In this document: one piece after another, positions 27,697 through 37,788 of the stretch
Numbering within the stretch: position 1 is the first letter of the stretch
Layout of the letters: each line of letters opens with the position of its first letter
Assembly (NCBI GenBank): GCA_017481875.1
Contig: JAFUOP010000041.1
Coordinates: 1 to 57,065 of the forward strand
DNA: 57,065 nt
Direction of reading: 5' to 3'
Origin: Bacteroidaceae bacterium
Lineage (GTDB): Bacteria; Bacteroidota; Bacteroidia; Bacteroidales; Bacteroidaceae
Notes under the pieces: generated by a model
Seen by the model: the letters and a program-made list of their open reading frames with translations, nothing else
Databases searched by the model: none
What the model was told of the DNA's origin: nothing
Translations under genes and position numbers: made by a program

Positions 27697-30600
27697 AAAG
27701 ATTTTTAGGTAAAATGTTTTTTATCTCATTGGCCATCATATTGGCTACAATGAGTGCAACGGCACAGGTCGATTTGCAAAAATCTTTTGGAGCAATGTGC
27801 AAGGACGGCAACGATTTTATGTTTGCCGAGGGTGGCAACTGGAAAATTTCCTTCTCTACTGCCGATTCATTGGGAAATGAGTACAACAAACCTGTGCAAA
27901 TGGTGTTCAACGGTGCTTTGTTCAAGGAGAATGTAGCATATTATTTAGAGGAAGTCGATAGTTTGCTTTTCAAGCTGCCCGAAACAGAGTATGCTGCAGG
28001 TGTTTTTGAAATTGGCGAGGAGTTGTTCAATTACATAGTTGAAAGCGATTCTTTGCACACAATATATTTCAGAATAGATTGCCTTACAAAAACCAAGCTA
28101 CCCAAGATAGGTCAGAAGGTGATTTGTAACATCTATCGTGGCAAATTGCCTTATGGTTTTATGGGCCGTGTTGAAAACATGCGTGCCGACTATTCTAAAG
28201 GTTTGGTGGAGATGCGCTGTGGCACCCTCCCTCTCGAGGATATTTTCGATGTGCTGTACACCGGTGGTGTTACAGGTGTGCAGGGCACAGATGAGGTACC
28301 CGATTCAATGATACAGAAAAAGGAGGTGCGCAAGCGCATTATAACACGTGCTCAAGGTGAGGTTATAGACACTGTGGTTTCGTGGGGAGACAGCAAAGAA
28401 CTCGACAAGAAGATTGTGATAACCGAAAAGGGCGAGATTAAGGAGGACGAAGAAGAGGGCCCTTTAGTAATCAGCCTCGAGGGTGAGGCAGCTTTGGCAG
28501 CACACTTTTCGGCTATCATCGACAAGGCGCAGAGCATAAAGAAGATAAGGTGCACGGTAGATGCTTCGATAACCGGTAAGGTGAGCGTGGACGCCGATGT
28601 GGAAATCTCGCCCGACGAGAATGACAAAACCTCGCTCGATTTTGCTTCGGTAAAGGTGCCCATTGTGGTGTTGCCCGGTGTAACGGTGAATGTGGATTTC
28701 GGTCTTACGTGGGATTATAAACTCGAGGCACAGCTGCACGCCGAAGCAGAGTTTGGTATTTCACGCACGGCTGGTATAGATATCGACGGCCTTAACAGAG
28801 AGGTTGTTTGGGTTGATAATAACGAAAACAACAATAACAACCCGCTCAATTTCAGCAGCGGTGCATCGGGTGAGGTAAGTCTGAGCGGTGAGTTCTTTGT
28901 GGCCCTGCACACCAAGGTGGGCGTGGGCATAGCCGGCGAGGGTGTCAGTTTTATGTTGAAGTTTGGAACCGGCCCTAAAGTCAGCGGCCAGCTCACCTAC
29001 AAATTCGGGCAGAGGGATTACGACCTGTACGACGTGCCCGAGTGGCTTGCCGAGCGCGAGGAACTGTACAAGGGACTCAACGAGGGCACCTTCTTCTTAG
29101 TGGAGTGGGGTTTGTTGTTCGATGTGGAGTTTTCGGTGGGCTACGATGCCTGGAGCTTTTCTGCCAGCGAGTGGATGGAAAAGGTGGGCTTGGAAAATAC
29201 CCTGTTCTTTGAAATTTATCGCTTGAACGCAGCGCCAAGTACCGAAACCATTGACGACAGAAAACTGGCCGAGGGCTACTACAGTGGCACGTTGAAGAAC
29301 GAGTATGGTCTCATATTCCCATACGACCTCAATATGCTCTTCCTCGATATATCGCCGGGCGTGGAGCCCGACGGGCAGTTCGAGTATCTGCACGAGGGTG
29401 CGGGCAGGTTCAATGCCATTCGCAAGAAAGATGTCTCTTTCAATTTCGACATAAGCAACGAGCCTCTGCTCAAAGGTCGCAAGATAGGTGTATATCCCGT
29501 GCTTTTCAACTCCTTCTTCACCGGCAATCTGGTGATGGGGCAGTTCGACGAGTTCTACCAGCCATATAAAGTGAAGTTCACCGGGTATGAAAAGGATTAC
29601 GAGCGTGCCGACATTGTGGCAGAATTCGATGCCGATGCAGTGAGCAACCCCTATATTACTGAGGGCGGTATCATTTTTGTGGATGTTGAGACAGGCGACG
29701 TGCTAAAGACCGATAAAATTTTCGAGAACCGCAGGCCCGACAGCAATGTGATGCAGACATCGGCCACACGCGGTGTTTTCCCACGTGACGAGTTCAACGT
29801 CAAAGCCTATATATACGACAGTGTGAACGATGTATATATGTACAGCAATTCGTGGCCGGGTGGTTTCTTCGAGTACTATGCCCCCACAACAAAAGATGCT
29901 ACCGAGATTACCGCTGTGGGTGCCACGCTCAATGCCGATCTCCACAGCAGCATCTACGATGCCGAGGATATGAACCACGTAGATAACAGGTTCAGTGTTG
30001 GTTTCACCTATTCGCCCAAGGGAACAACGGTTATGGACTACCTGAACAACGTGCGTCTTGTTGGCTATGAACTGAGCCTCGACGGCAAGCTGCAGCCCGA
30101 TACCGAGTATTTCTTCAACGCTGTGGTTAATGACCACGAAACGGGCAAAACCTATAAGGGATTGCAGACAAGCTTCAGAACAAAACCGGTGTTCTATGGC
30201 GTTGAGGGTGATGCGAGCCATACAAGTGTTATCTTCTTTGCCAAGCTCGATAAGGGTTTTGGCAACATTTCGGACAAGGGAAAATATAAATTCCTTGTGT
30301 CGGAGAACAGGCTGCTCATAGATGCCGGTGAGGTTATAGAGGTGGAGCCCGAGGATATTACTCGTGATAGCGATGAGGACGACTATGACATCACGGTGGA
30401 GGAGGACAACCGCTGGGAACGCGAGAAAGTCTATTATGTGAAGGTGGTTTACGACGACGGCAATGGCACAAAATACGAATCGAGTGTAGAGGAGTTCCGC
30501 CTGCCGCCACCTATAGATAATCTTGAAGCGAAGCCTGCTTCGGAATCGGCTTTGCTGTCGGCCGATGTGCTCAAGGATTATGCCAACGGTGATGCCAAGA

Positions 30601-31652
30601 TAGTGCTTGAGTATTCAACGCTCAACAAGGATTTTGCCGAAAATGCTCAGAGCGAAGATATAACCGAGGATATTACCTGGATAGAACCGTCGCCCGGAGT
30701 ATTTGAGATGAACTATGAATTGAACGACTTGAGCCCATCGACAACATATTACTATCGCTATAAATTGTATGTGGAGGTTGATAATGAAGATGTTGAGATA
30801 TATACGACGTCTATACATCTGTTCAAAACGTTGAAATTGCAACTTATGGCAACAACAATGTCATCGACCGTAACAAAGAACAGAGTTACAATGGCCGGCT
30901 CTGTTACAAGGCAGTTGCAAGAACGTCTGGAACAATCGGTAGTAAATGAAGGCGACAAGCAATATATGATATACTTCGAGGTTTCAAAGAACAAGGATAT
31001 GTCTAATGCTGTGGTAACATATATACCTTATGACGGTGAGTGCGAGTACTCGGCCGAGTTGCGCAACCTGGCCTGGAATACAAGGTACTATTATCGCTTT
31101 GTGGCTATGACAGCCAATGACAAGAAGATGTATCGGGGTGCAATAAAGAGTTTCTCGGTAGAAAATGAGCCCCTCGATAATTACGACCTGGAGACCTTCC
31201 CCGCTGTGCTCGATGATGAGTGGACTATACTGCGAGGCAAGGTGAACAGCAGTGTGTTGGAGTCTATTGATGCAAAAGAGTACGATGATATGTACATTGG
31301 TTTCGAGTACTCGTTCAGTGTTGTTGATCTTAACGAAGGCAACGAGAACGTATATCGCGACGGGGCTGTAACGCTCAATATGAATACAGGTTATTGCTCG
31401 CAGCCACTAAATCTTATGCCCGATACCAAGTACTACTATCGTATCTTTGTGTATGCAGCAGGTAAATTTACCTATGGCAACATTGAGGAGTTTACAACAC
31501 CGTACTACGATGCGGGCCTCATCATACCAAGCAAGGCAAAACGTACTCGTGCAATAGAGGCTGTAACATCGGGCAATGCTTCAGAAGATAGAATAGTAAT
31601 CTTTGAAAATGGTAAGATAATCACCCTTGAGGAGATTGAAACAGAAGAATAG
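27693..31652 (+). CDS. Large secreted beta-rich protein with Fn3-like modules
   Basis: 1319 residues with a signal peptide (residues 1-25, ending MSATAQ). Residues about 25-190 form an N-terminal domain of unknown type. Residues about 280-470 are long alternating strands (VTVNVDFGLTWDYKLEAQLH and following) resembling the beta-rich middle of the giant protein, with an Asn-rich insert near 380. From about 700 onward come several fibronectin-like modules with the recurrent ending YYYRYKLYV or YYYRFVAMT. The C-terminus is acidic and no sorting tail is obvious. It overlaps the preceding small gene by 4 bases and is followed 7 bases later by a lipoprotein gene. Confidence 0.7.
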   Translation: MKRFLGKMFFISLAIILATMSATAQVDLQKSFGAMCKDGNDFMFAEGGNWKISFSTADSLGNEYNKPVQMVFNGALFKENVAYYLEEVDSLLFKLPETEYAAGVFEIGEELFNYIVESDSLHTIYFRIDCLTKTKLPKIGQKVICNIYRGKLPYGFMGRVENMRADYSKGLVEMRCGTLPLEDIFDVLYTGGVTGVQGTDEVPDSMIQKKEVRKRIITRAQGEVIDTVVSWGDSKELDKKIVITEKGEIKEDEEEGPLVISLEGEAALAAHFSAIIDKAQSIKKIRCTVDASITGKVSVDADVEISPDENDKTSLDFASVKVPIVVLPGVTVNVDFGLTWDYKLEAQLHAEAEFGISRTAGIDIDGLNREVVWVDNNENNNNNPLNFSSGASGEVSLSGEFFVALHTKVGVGIAGEGVSFMLKFGTGPKVSGQLTYKFGQRDYDLYDVPEWLAEREELYKGLNEGTFFLVEWGLLFDVEFSVGYDAWSFSASEWMEKVGLENTLFFEIYRLNAAPSTETIDDRKLAEGYYSGTLKNEYGLIFPYDLNMLFLDISPGVEPDGQFEYLHEGAGRFNAIRKKDVSFNFDISNEPLLKGRKIGVYPVLFNSFFTGNLVMGQFDEFYQPYKVKFTGYEKDYERADIVAEFDADAVSNPYITEGGIIFVDVETGDVLKTDKIFENRRPDSNVMQTSATRGVFPRDEFNVKAYIYDSVNDVYMYSNSWPGGFFEYYAPTTKDATEITAVGATLNADLHSSIYDAEDMNHVDNRFSVGFTYSPKGTTVMDYLNNVRLVGYELSLDGKLQPDTEYFFNAVVNDHETGKTYKGLQTSFRTKPVFYGVEGDASHTSVIFFAKLDKGFGNISDKGKYKFLVSENRLLIDAGEVIEVEPEDITRDSDEDDYDITVEEDNRWEREKVYYVKVVYDDGNGTKYESSVEEFRLPPPIDNLEAKPASESALLSADVLKDYANGDAKIVLEYSTLNKDFAENAQSEDITEDITWIEPSPGVFEMNYELNDLSPSTTYYYRYKLYVEVDNEDVEIYTTSIHLFKTLKLQLMATTMSSTVTKNRVTMAGSVTRQLQERLEQSVVNEGDKQYMIYFEVSKNKDMSNAVVTYIPYDGECEYSAELRNLAWNTRYYYRFVAMTANDKKMYRGAIKSFSVENEPLDNYDLETFPAVLDDEWTILRGKVNSSVLESIDAKEYDDMYIGFEYSFSVVDLNEGNENVYRDGAVTLNMNTGYCSQPLNLMPDTKYYYRIFVYAAGKFTYGNIEEFTTPYYDAGLIIPSKAKRTRAIEAVTSGNASEDRIVIFENGKIITLEEIETEE

Positions 31653-31659
31653 ATAAAAT

Positions 31660-32043
31660 ATGAAAAGAGTAATTAAAAACATACTATTAATAATGCTGGC
31701 GACAATTATGTCGCCGGCATTTACCTCGTGTGAACTCGATGGCCCGGTGGCGCACTATCAAATTGTTGTAAATGACAGGCTTACATATTTACCACAGGAG
31801 AGTCTGTTGGAACTGGAGACACTAAACAAGGAACTTGCAACCACACCCTGCGAGAAAGACGATGCCATTAAACGTTTCAATGCATTCTGCAACAACCTGC
31901 AGGCCTACTACGACGAAAACCGTGGCAAGCTCATCTGGGACAATCTTAAATTTGAAATATGCCTCTATAATACCACCAGCGACAAAGGGGTGGGCGATGG
32001 TGAGCTGGTAACCAGTCGCATAATAACATATTTTTGCGGGTAG
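31660..32043 (+). CDS. Small lipoprotein, last gene of the giant-protein operon
   Basis: 127 residues with a lipoprotein signal (lipobox FTSC, Cys at about 24). The mature part has no domain I can name: VNDRLTYLPQESLLELETL, then AYYDENRGKLIW and a Cys near each end (PCEKD, FCNN). A frameshifted near-copy lies at 39170-39555. It is 7 bases after the 1319-residue gene and followed by an AT-rich gap, so it probably closes the operon. Function unknown. Confidence 0.7.
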   Translation: MKRVIKNILLIMLATIMSPAFTSCELDGPVAHYQIVVNDRLTYLPQESLLELETLNKELATTPCEKDDAIKRFNAFCNNLQAYYDENRGKLIWDNLKFEICLYNTTSDKGVGDGELVTSRIITYFCG

Positions 32044-32165
32044 AGCAGGTAATAATGTTGTTTGTTGGCTAAAAATTCTAAATGTAGTAATCTATTTGGG
32101 AATCTTGTAAGTTTATAATTATTCGTAATAATTGTTATTGTGTTAAAACAATTATAAATATTTAT

Positions 32166-32173
32166 TATATTTG
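32166..32173 (+). promoter_or_regulatory. -7 promoter box (TATATTTG) of the GH20 gene
   Basis: Perfect TAnnTTTG match 46 bases before the chosen ATG at 32219. The preceding 120 bases are very AT-rich with short inverted repeats (AATTATT/AATAATT near 32116). Confidence 0.5.
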
Positions 32174-32218
32174 CGGTAAATAGTGAATATTCTAATTAAC
32201 AACTATAACAAAAAACTT

Positions 32219-35200
32219 ATGAGAAGACTTTTTACTCTTTTTACTCTATTGTGGGCTACTGCCACTTTTTCTATGGCGGGAGTCCTTGTTACAGAGTATT
32301 TGTCTGTAACAAAAGGTACTCAAGTGAAATCATCGGTACTGCCCGATACCTATTACATTATATCGGGTATAGACCAAGGCAACAGAGAGTATTATCTCTA
32401 TGATAACGGTCGCCAGGTGAAGGGTAGCAGTGCATTCCCCTTGAGCAACGAGGCTACGGCGTCGCATCTATGGGTATTGAAAAGCAACAATAGCGATTGG
32501 GTTATTGAAAATGTTGCCACGGGTAAGAATATGAATCTTGGTGGTAGCAATGGTAGCAGCATTGCAATGTCCGACACGGAGCAAGCCAATGCAATTCACT
32601 TCGATTCAAATGGTTATATGACCATTCTCAATTCAAACGGGCAGGCGATAGATATGACAGCCAATGGCGCGAACCCTACAACCTGGGCGGGAACAACGAC
32701 ACCCACCGGCTCGCGTCGCCTGAAAATGTATGCAGTGGAGAATGTACAAACATTGCAAAGCAGGTCGTTAAGCCTTATACCGGCTCCAAAGTATGCAGTG
32801 GTGGGCAGTGGCGAATATGTGCTGCAGAATGGCTTTACCATTGCCGTGGAAAAATTCTCCGATGCAGAAACACAGAATCTTGTTCTTGCCGACGTTGCGC
32901 GTTTCATCACAACTATGAACAATGCAACAGGGCTCGATTGTGAAGCAACAACCGGTTTTGCCGATATTACAATATCTGAAAATAGCACTGTTGCCCCCGA
33001 GGGCTATATCTTGGACATTACCTCCGGTGGCGTGCAGGTGGCCGCATCAACCCCCGATGGCGTATATTATGCTTTGCAGAGTATTATGCGTTTGTTGCCA
33101 CCTAATGTGATTTTGGGGAAAGCGGGTGAAGATGGTAACATCTACGCTCTACCCGTTGCACGCATTGAGGACGAGCCACGTTTTGGCTATCGTGGCTTTA
33201 TGCTCGACGTGAGTCGCCATTTTTTTACCATAGAACAGGTGAAGAAGATGATAGATCTTATGGCCATTTACAAAATGAATGTCTTTCATTGGCACCTGAC
33301 CGACGACCAGGGCTGGCGTGCCGAAATAAAGCAATATCCTTTGCTCACCTCCAAAGGTGCCGAGCGCAAAAGCAGTTATGATACTCCCATAACCAAGGTT
33401 GAGGAGAATGGGCAGGTCTATTGGACCGGCGAGGGTGCACAGACCAATCGCGAGTATGGCCCCTTCTACTATACTCAAGAGGAGATGAGAGATGTAGTAC
33501 GCTACGCTGCAGAACGTCATATAGATGTGTTGCCCGAGGTGGATATGCCGGGGCACTTTGTGGCTGCATTGGCTGCATATCCGGAATTCTCTTGCCACCC
33601 GAGCTATGCTCCCGAGGTGTGGATAAACGGTGGTATCAGTGCCGACGTGCTCAACGTGGCCAACCCTGAAGCTGTTGAGTTTGCCAAGAATATTATTACC
33701 GAGCTTTGTGATATATTCCCATACCCTTATTTCCACATTGGTGGAGACGAGTGCCCCACAAGCCAGTGGGAGAGCAACGCTCTGTGTCAGCAGAAACTGA
33801 ACCAATTGGGCAAAACAAACTATCGTGCCCTGCAAACTGAGTTCATAAGAGAGATAAACGAGCACTTGAATTCTTTGGGCAAAAAAATATTCTGCTGGAA
33901 CGAGAGCATAACCGAGAACGGTGCCGACCTCGATTTAATGAAGGCGTCGGGTGCCACCATTATGTGCTGGAATCCCTGCCAGAGTGGTGCTGCCAAGGCT
34001 GCATCTTTGGGGCTTAACGCCATAATCACAGAGTGGGGTAGCGGTTGCTATTATATAAACCGCAGGCAGAGCAACGACTATGGTGAGCCTACAGCTGCTG
34101 GCTCAGGCGCAGATAATGTGGCTGCTACATATAACTATGTACCTGTGCCCGAAAATGTGTCGGCGCAGAACGCAAAATATTATGTTGGCGTGCAGGGAAC
34201 TTTCTGGGCTGAGCATGTAAGCAGCAACGAATACCTCGAGTACTTGGCATTGCCACGCTTTATGTGTGTTGCTGAGGCGGGGTGGACACCGCAAGAATTG
34301 AAAAACTGGCCTTCGTTTGTGCGTCGTATGACTTTGGATACAAAAATGCTCGACCTCGGCGGTTATATCTATGCCCGCCATTGGATGGACGATTATGTTC
34401 CTCGTCAGGCACCGTCAAGCGTAATAGCCGATGGCAGTATTGTAACTTTCACAAACAAGAGCACCGACCGCGGACAATGCCTTGCCGATGCGAATGGCAC
34501 ACTCAATGGCCAGGGCTCTCTTTGCACGGAATGGGTGTTGGAGGCTGCTCCCGCAGCCGGCACCTATTATATACGAAGCAATGTAAGTGGCAAGTACCTT
34601 TACGCAAGTGATGGCAACAGTGGCACTATGGTTACATTGAGTGATACTAAAAGTGTATGGGCTTTTGACACTACCACTATACCGGGGTATGTGGCAATAT
34701 GCTACAACAGCACTGCCGGTACTGCAGTAAACAATAATGTGGACAACACCACCAAAACACGTCTTTTTGCCCACGGCACTGGCAATGGTGCATCATTCTG
34801 GGCTGTGGAGGCTCCCGATAACAACGAATTGAAGGAGGGTGAAACGGGTCTGCTTACATACAATTATTATTACCGTGGAATAAGTGTATGCAGGAAGGAT
34901 TTTAAGTTAGAGGCCGGTACTGCATATCCCTCTTGTGAGGAATATCTCCCTGCCGGGTATATTCTCTCGGGCTCAACCCCCGGCGGAAGTGTATATTTAA
35001 GAAATGAGACAATAGAAATTCCTGTAGCGCGAGTTCCCAAAGCCGGTTGTTTCTACCGTTTCTATAACCCTGCAATGAACAGGTATTTGAGCACCGACGA
35101 TGCATCGTATTACACTTATGGTGCAGAGCAACCCACGCAAAACACTATATTCTATTACAAAAATACGGGCCTTGGTGAGTCTCAAATGCAACTGATGGCA

Positions 35201-35992
35201 TACGACCGTGGCTTGTATATGAACGGTGCCGCGCTTGACGAAGCCGGAATCTCGGGTGCGGAACTGTCTATCTTGCCAAGTTTGTCAAACACTGTAGATA
35301 TGTACAACATTGTGAGTGATGGTTATGTGAAGATGTTGCAGGATTCAGAAGCTCCCAACGCAATTGGCGATGCTGCCATCGACAGCGAAAAAAGTGCATA
35401 TGATTTCGCCTACAGGCAGGTAAATTCATTGCCCGTGAGCATAGGTGAGAGTGGCTGGGCTGCATTCGCAGCTCCTCTCCCGGTAACAATACCGCAAGGT
35501 TGTGTGGCCTATGTTGCATCGAGCGTAGATTTCTCAAATACCGCAATATATTTAGACAGCATACCTTCAGGCACTACTATTGCTGCTAACACTGGTATTT
35601 TGTTATGTGGTACACCATCTTCGGTAGTTGAATTCTTTATATCGGAGAGTGGGTATCAGTACAAAGTAAACTATTTTCAGCCTTCTGTGCCCGCAATGGC
35701 AATAGATAGCGATATAAATGCTTATACATTGGTGAGCGATGGCAATGATGTGTTCTTTAAAAGAATCGATAGCTCGTCGGCGGTGGTGCCGGCTCACAGT
35801 TGCTATGTCTTAAATAGCAATGCAGATATCAATAGTTTTTCTATTGTAATCCCTGGAAAAGAGACTGGTATAGATTTCATAACCGAAACTCAACAGGTTC
35901 CTGCAAGAATATATAATGTTCACGGGCAATTGTTGCGTGCTCCGCAGCGTGGAATAAACATTGTCGATGGCAAGAAAGTACTTGTAAAATAA
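32219..35992 (+). CDS. GH20 beta-N-acetylhexosaminidase with sorting-type tail
   Basis: About 1257 residues from the ATG at 32219 (an upstream in-frame start at 32183 lacks signal character). A signal peptide is followed by a lectin-like beta-trefoil region (about 20-180), the GH20 N-terminal domain (about 185-315), then the catalytic barrel from about 322 (YRGFMLDVSRHFF, HWHLTDDQGWR). The catalytic Asp-Glu pair is D510/E511 in HIGGDECP. Further carbohydrate-binding-like segments follow, and a tail (IYNVHGQLLRAPQRG, then GKKVLVK) typical of Bacteroidales exported enzymes. It would release terminal GlcNAc or GalNAc from glycans, such as host mucin or peptidoglycan-derived sugars (substrate inferred). 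It has its own promoter and terminator. Confidence 0.9.
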   Translation: MRRLFTLFTLLWATATFSMAGVLVTEYLSVTKGTQVKSSVLPDTYYIISGIDQGNREYYLYDNGRQVKGSSAFPLSNEATASHLWVLKSNNSDWVIENVATGKNMNLGGSNGSSIAMSDTEQANAIHFDSNGYMTILNSNGQAIDMTANGANPTTWAGTTTPTGSRRLKMYAVENVQTLQSRSLSLIPAPKYAVVGSGEYVLQNGFTIAVEKFSDAETQNLVLADVARFITTMNNATGLDCEATTGFADITISENSTVAPEGYILDITSGGVQVAASTPDGVYYALQSIMRLLPPNVILGKAGEDGNIYALPVARIEDEPRFGYRGFMLDVSRHFFTIEQVKKMIDLMAIYKMNVFHWHLTDDQGWRAEIKQYPLLTSKGAERKSSYDTPITKVEENGQVYWTGEGAQTNREYGPFYYTQEEMRDVVRYAAERHIDVLPEVDMPGHFVAALAAYPEFSCHPSYAPEVWINGGISADVLNVANPEAVEFAKNIITELCDIFPYPYFHIGGDECPTSQWESNALCQQKLNQLGKTNYRALQTEFIREINEHLNSLGKKIFCWNESITENGADLDLMKASGATIMCWNPCQSGAAKAASLGLNAIITEWGSGCYYINRRQSNDYGEPTAAGSGADNVAATYNYVPVPENVSAQNAKYYVGVQGTFWAEHVSSNEYLEYLALPRFMCVAEAGWTPQELKNWPSFVRRMTLDTKMLDLGGYIYARHWMDDYVPRQAPSSVIADGSIVTFTNKSTDRGQCLADANGTLNGQGSLCTEWVLEAAPAAGTYYIRSNVSGKYLYASDGNSGTMVTLSDTKSVWAFDTTTIPGYVAICYNSTAGTAVNNNVDNTTKTRLFAHGTGNGASFWAVEAPDNNELKEGETGLLTYNYYYRGISVCRKDFKLEAGTAYPSCEEYLPAGYILSGSTPGGSVYLRNETIEIPVARVPKAGCFYRFYNPAMNRYLSTDDASYYTYGAEQPTQNTIFYYKNTGLGESQMQLMAYDRGLYMNGAALDEAGISGAELSILPSLSNTVDMYNIVSDGYVKMLQDSEAPNAIGDAAIDSEKSAYDFAYRQVNSLPVSIGESGWAAFAAPLPVTIPQGCVAYVASSVDFSNTAIYLDSIPSGTTIAANTGILLCGTPSSVVEFFISESGYQYKVNYFQPSVPAMAIDSDINAYTLVSDGNDVFFKRIDSSSAVVPAHSCYVLNSNADINSFSIVIPGKETGIDFITETQQVPARIYNVHGQLLRAPQRGINIVDGKKVLVK

Positions 35993-36020
35993 GATATTAT
36001 AAAGGTTAAACAGTAAATAA

Positions 36021-36060
36021 CAGCAAATAAATCCATACCTAGGTATGGATTTATTTGCTG
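36021..36060. terminator. Perfect 40-bp palindrome, probable terminator after GH20
   Basis: Bases 36021-36040 are the exact reverse complement of 36041-36060, with no loop (centre CCTAGG). It lies 29 bases after the GH20 stop codon, between two genes on the same strand. As RNA it would form a long hairpin. Confidence 0.6.
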
Positions 36061-36088
36061 TATATACAGGAGTGTGATAAATTTTAAT

Positions 36089-36096
36089 TATTTTTG
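36089..36096 (+). promoter_or_regulatory. -7 promoter box (TATTTTTG) of the DUF3472 gene
   Basis: Matches TAnnTTTG and lies 53 bases before the ATG at 36150, after the palindromic terminator. Confidence 0.5.
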
Positions 36097-36149
36097 CATT
36101 TATACATTGTATATAAATGTTTGAGCATAAATTATAATACTATTCATAT

Positions 36150-37448
36150 ATGAAAAAGAACCTATTTCTTAAGTTGGCATTTTTAGCGGTAGCCTTCTTC
36201 TTGGCTTTGTCGGTATATGCTCAGAGTGAGAGCGTTGTTACCTTGTCGGGTAATGCGTATGTAACCGTGGCACCCCAAGGCGAGCCGCGTGGGAAACATA
36301 TGGCATTCATTGACGACCGCCATGGTGAAATGCGCAACTGGAACAACAATGAAACAGTTATCAGCTACTATTTCAAAGTTGAAAAGAGTGGTAAAATGAA
36401 TATTGCCTTGCAGGCAAAAGGGCATTCGCAGGTAGAGGTATCTCTCCTGGGTAAAAAGAAGAATGTAAAAATAGACAGCGATACACTCATACGTGTGAAG
36501 GTTGGTACATTTAAGGTGAAGGACCATGGCTATGTAAAAATGGATATTCGTGGTGTGAAAATCAATGAAGGACACTCCTTTGGTAATGTGGCAGCAGTTG
36601 TTGTTGGTGGCGACGTTGCTCCTGTTGTTTGTGTAGCTCCTGAGTTCAGCAGCCACTTTGGCCGTCGTGGCCCATCTACGCACCTGGCCTATCAACTTCC
36701 CCGTGAGAATGTCGAGTGGTTCTACAACGAAGTTGTTGTTCCCGAGGAGGGCGACATTCCCAGCAGCTATTATATGGCTTGCGGTTTTGGAGAAGGTTAT
36801 TTTGGTATGCAGAACAACAGCCCACACCAAAAAAGAGTGCTTTTTTCGGTGTGGAGTCCTTATGAGACCGACAACGCAGCAGAGATTCCCGATTCCTTAC
36901 GCGTAACACTTTTGAAAAAGGGTGAAGGTGTGAAGGTGCAGGATTTTGGCAATGAGGGTTCCGGTGGGCAGAGTTTTATGTTCTACGACTGGAAGGCCGG
37001 GGAGGTTTGTCGTTTTCTTATGGGAGTGAAACCCGACGGCAAGGGCAATACTGTATATACAGCCTATTTCTTCGATAATACAAAGGGGGAGTGGCGTCTT
37101 GTGGCTTCTTTCCGTCGCCCCCAAATAAATACTTGGTACACAAATGCACATTCCTTTCTTGAAAATTTTAACCCAGTGATGGGCTACATTAACCGCAAGG
37201 CTTGCTATGGCAACCAATGGGCACGCACTGTCGATGGCAAGTGGGTGCCGGTAACAAATGCACGTTTCACTTGCGATGCTACAGGTCATAAGAAACAGCG
37301 TCTCGACTATAGCGGTGGTGTAGAGGGTGATAATTTCTTCCTTACTATGGGTGGCTTTTTTGACGAGCACGAGAAGTCCGGTACCAATTTTCAGCGTAAA
37401 GGTAATACGACAGAAGCTCCCAATATAGATTTTTCTACATTGGAATAG
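36150..37448 (+). CDS. Secreted DUF5077/DUF3472 protein
   Basis: 432 residues with a signal peptide (residues 1-24, ending SVYAQ). Residues about 28-150 fit DUF5077, a small jelly-roll-like domain (KHMAFIDDRHGEMRNW). Residues about 165-400 fit DUF3472 (FYNEVVVPEEGDIPSSYYMA, GYFGMQNNS, FSVWSP). Such pairs are frequent in Bacteroidetes carbohydrate loci, and the domain folds like concanavalin-type sugar binders or hydrolases; no activity is assigned. It has its own promoter and a strong terminator. Confidence 0.85.
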   Translation: MKKNLFLKLAFLAVAFFLALSVYAQSESVVTLSGNAYVTVAPQGEPRGKHMAFIDDRHGEMRNWNNNETVISYYFKVEKSGKMNIALQAKGHSQVEVSLLGKKKNVKIDSDTLIRVKVGTFKVKDHGYVKMDIRGVKINEGHSFGNVAAVVVGGDVAPVVCVAPEFSSHFGRRGPSTHLAYQLPRENVEWFYNEVVVPEEGDIPSSYYMACGFGEGYFGMQNNSPHQKRVLFSVWSPYETDNAAEIPDSLRVTLLKKGEGVKVQDFGNEGSGGQSFMFYDWKAGEVCRFLMGVKPDGKGNTVYTAYFFDNTKGEWRLVASFRRPQINTWYTNAHSFLENFNPVMGYINRKACYGNQWARTVDGKWVPVTNARFTCDATGHKKQRLDYSGGVEGDNFFLTMGGFFDEHEKSGTNFQRKGNTTEAPNIDFSTLE

Positions 37449-37480
37449 CACTACCGTGGAGTGTATAAAAAGATTATAAC

Positions 37481-37512
37481 AAGTAGAGTATCGGCGCACC
37501 GATACTCTACTT
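37481..37512 (+). terminator. Hairpin terminator after the DUF3472 gene
   Basis: A 14-bp perfect stem (AAGTAGAGTATCGG with its complement) around a CGCA loop, followed by TGTTATATATA. It begins 32 bases after the stop codon. Confidence 0.8.
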
Positions 37513-37721
37513 GTTATATATATGGGAGGAATAATTGTGCTTGTAAGAACAACTCTTTCAAAATACTATTTAAAATGGTTGGCAGAAAGAGTATAATAAG
37601 TCGCAATTTTTATAAAAGTTGCTTTTTATCTACTCAATAATATTGTTACGATATTTACTGTGATAGAAAATAAATTGGGCAGTCCCGCGTGGGAGTACCA
37701 GCGACAAGGGTGTTGCCAATA

Positions 37722-37788
37722 GCGAGTAATGGCTGCGCTCGTTGCGTGTGAAAATAAATTTTCGCCCACTCGCTTGTACATTACTTGC
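37722..37788. repeat. Palindromic intergenic element
   Basis: Outer arms GCGAGTAATG (37722-37731) and CATTACTTGC (37779-37788) pair; inside is an inner hairpin GAAAAT/ATTTTC. The core GGCTGCGCTCGTTGCGTGTG recurs at 56944-56963. The rest of the 400-base gap between the DUF3472 and alcohol dehydrogenase genes holds the terminator at 37481 and weak similarity to the decayed duplicate at 41165. Confidence 0.75.
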
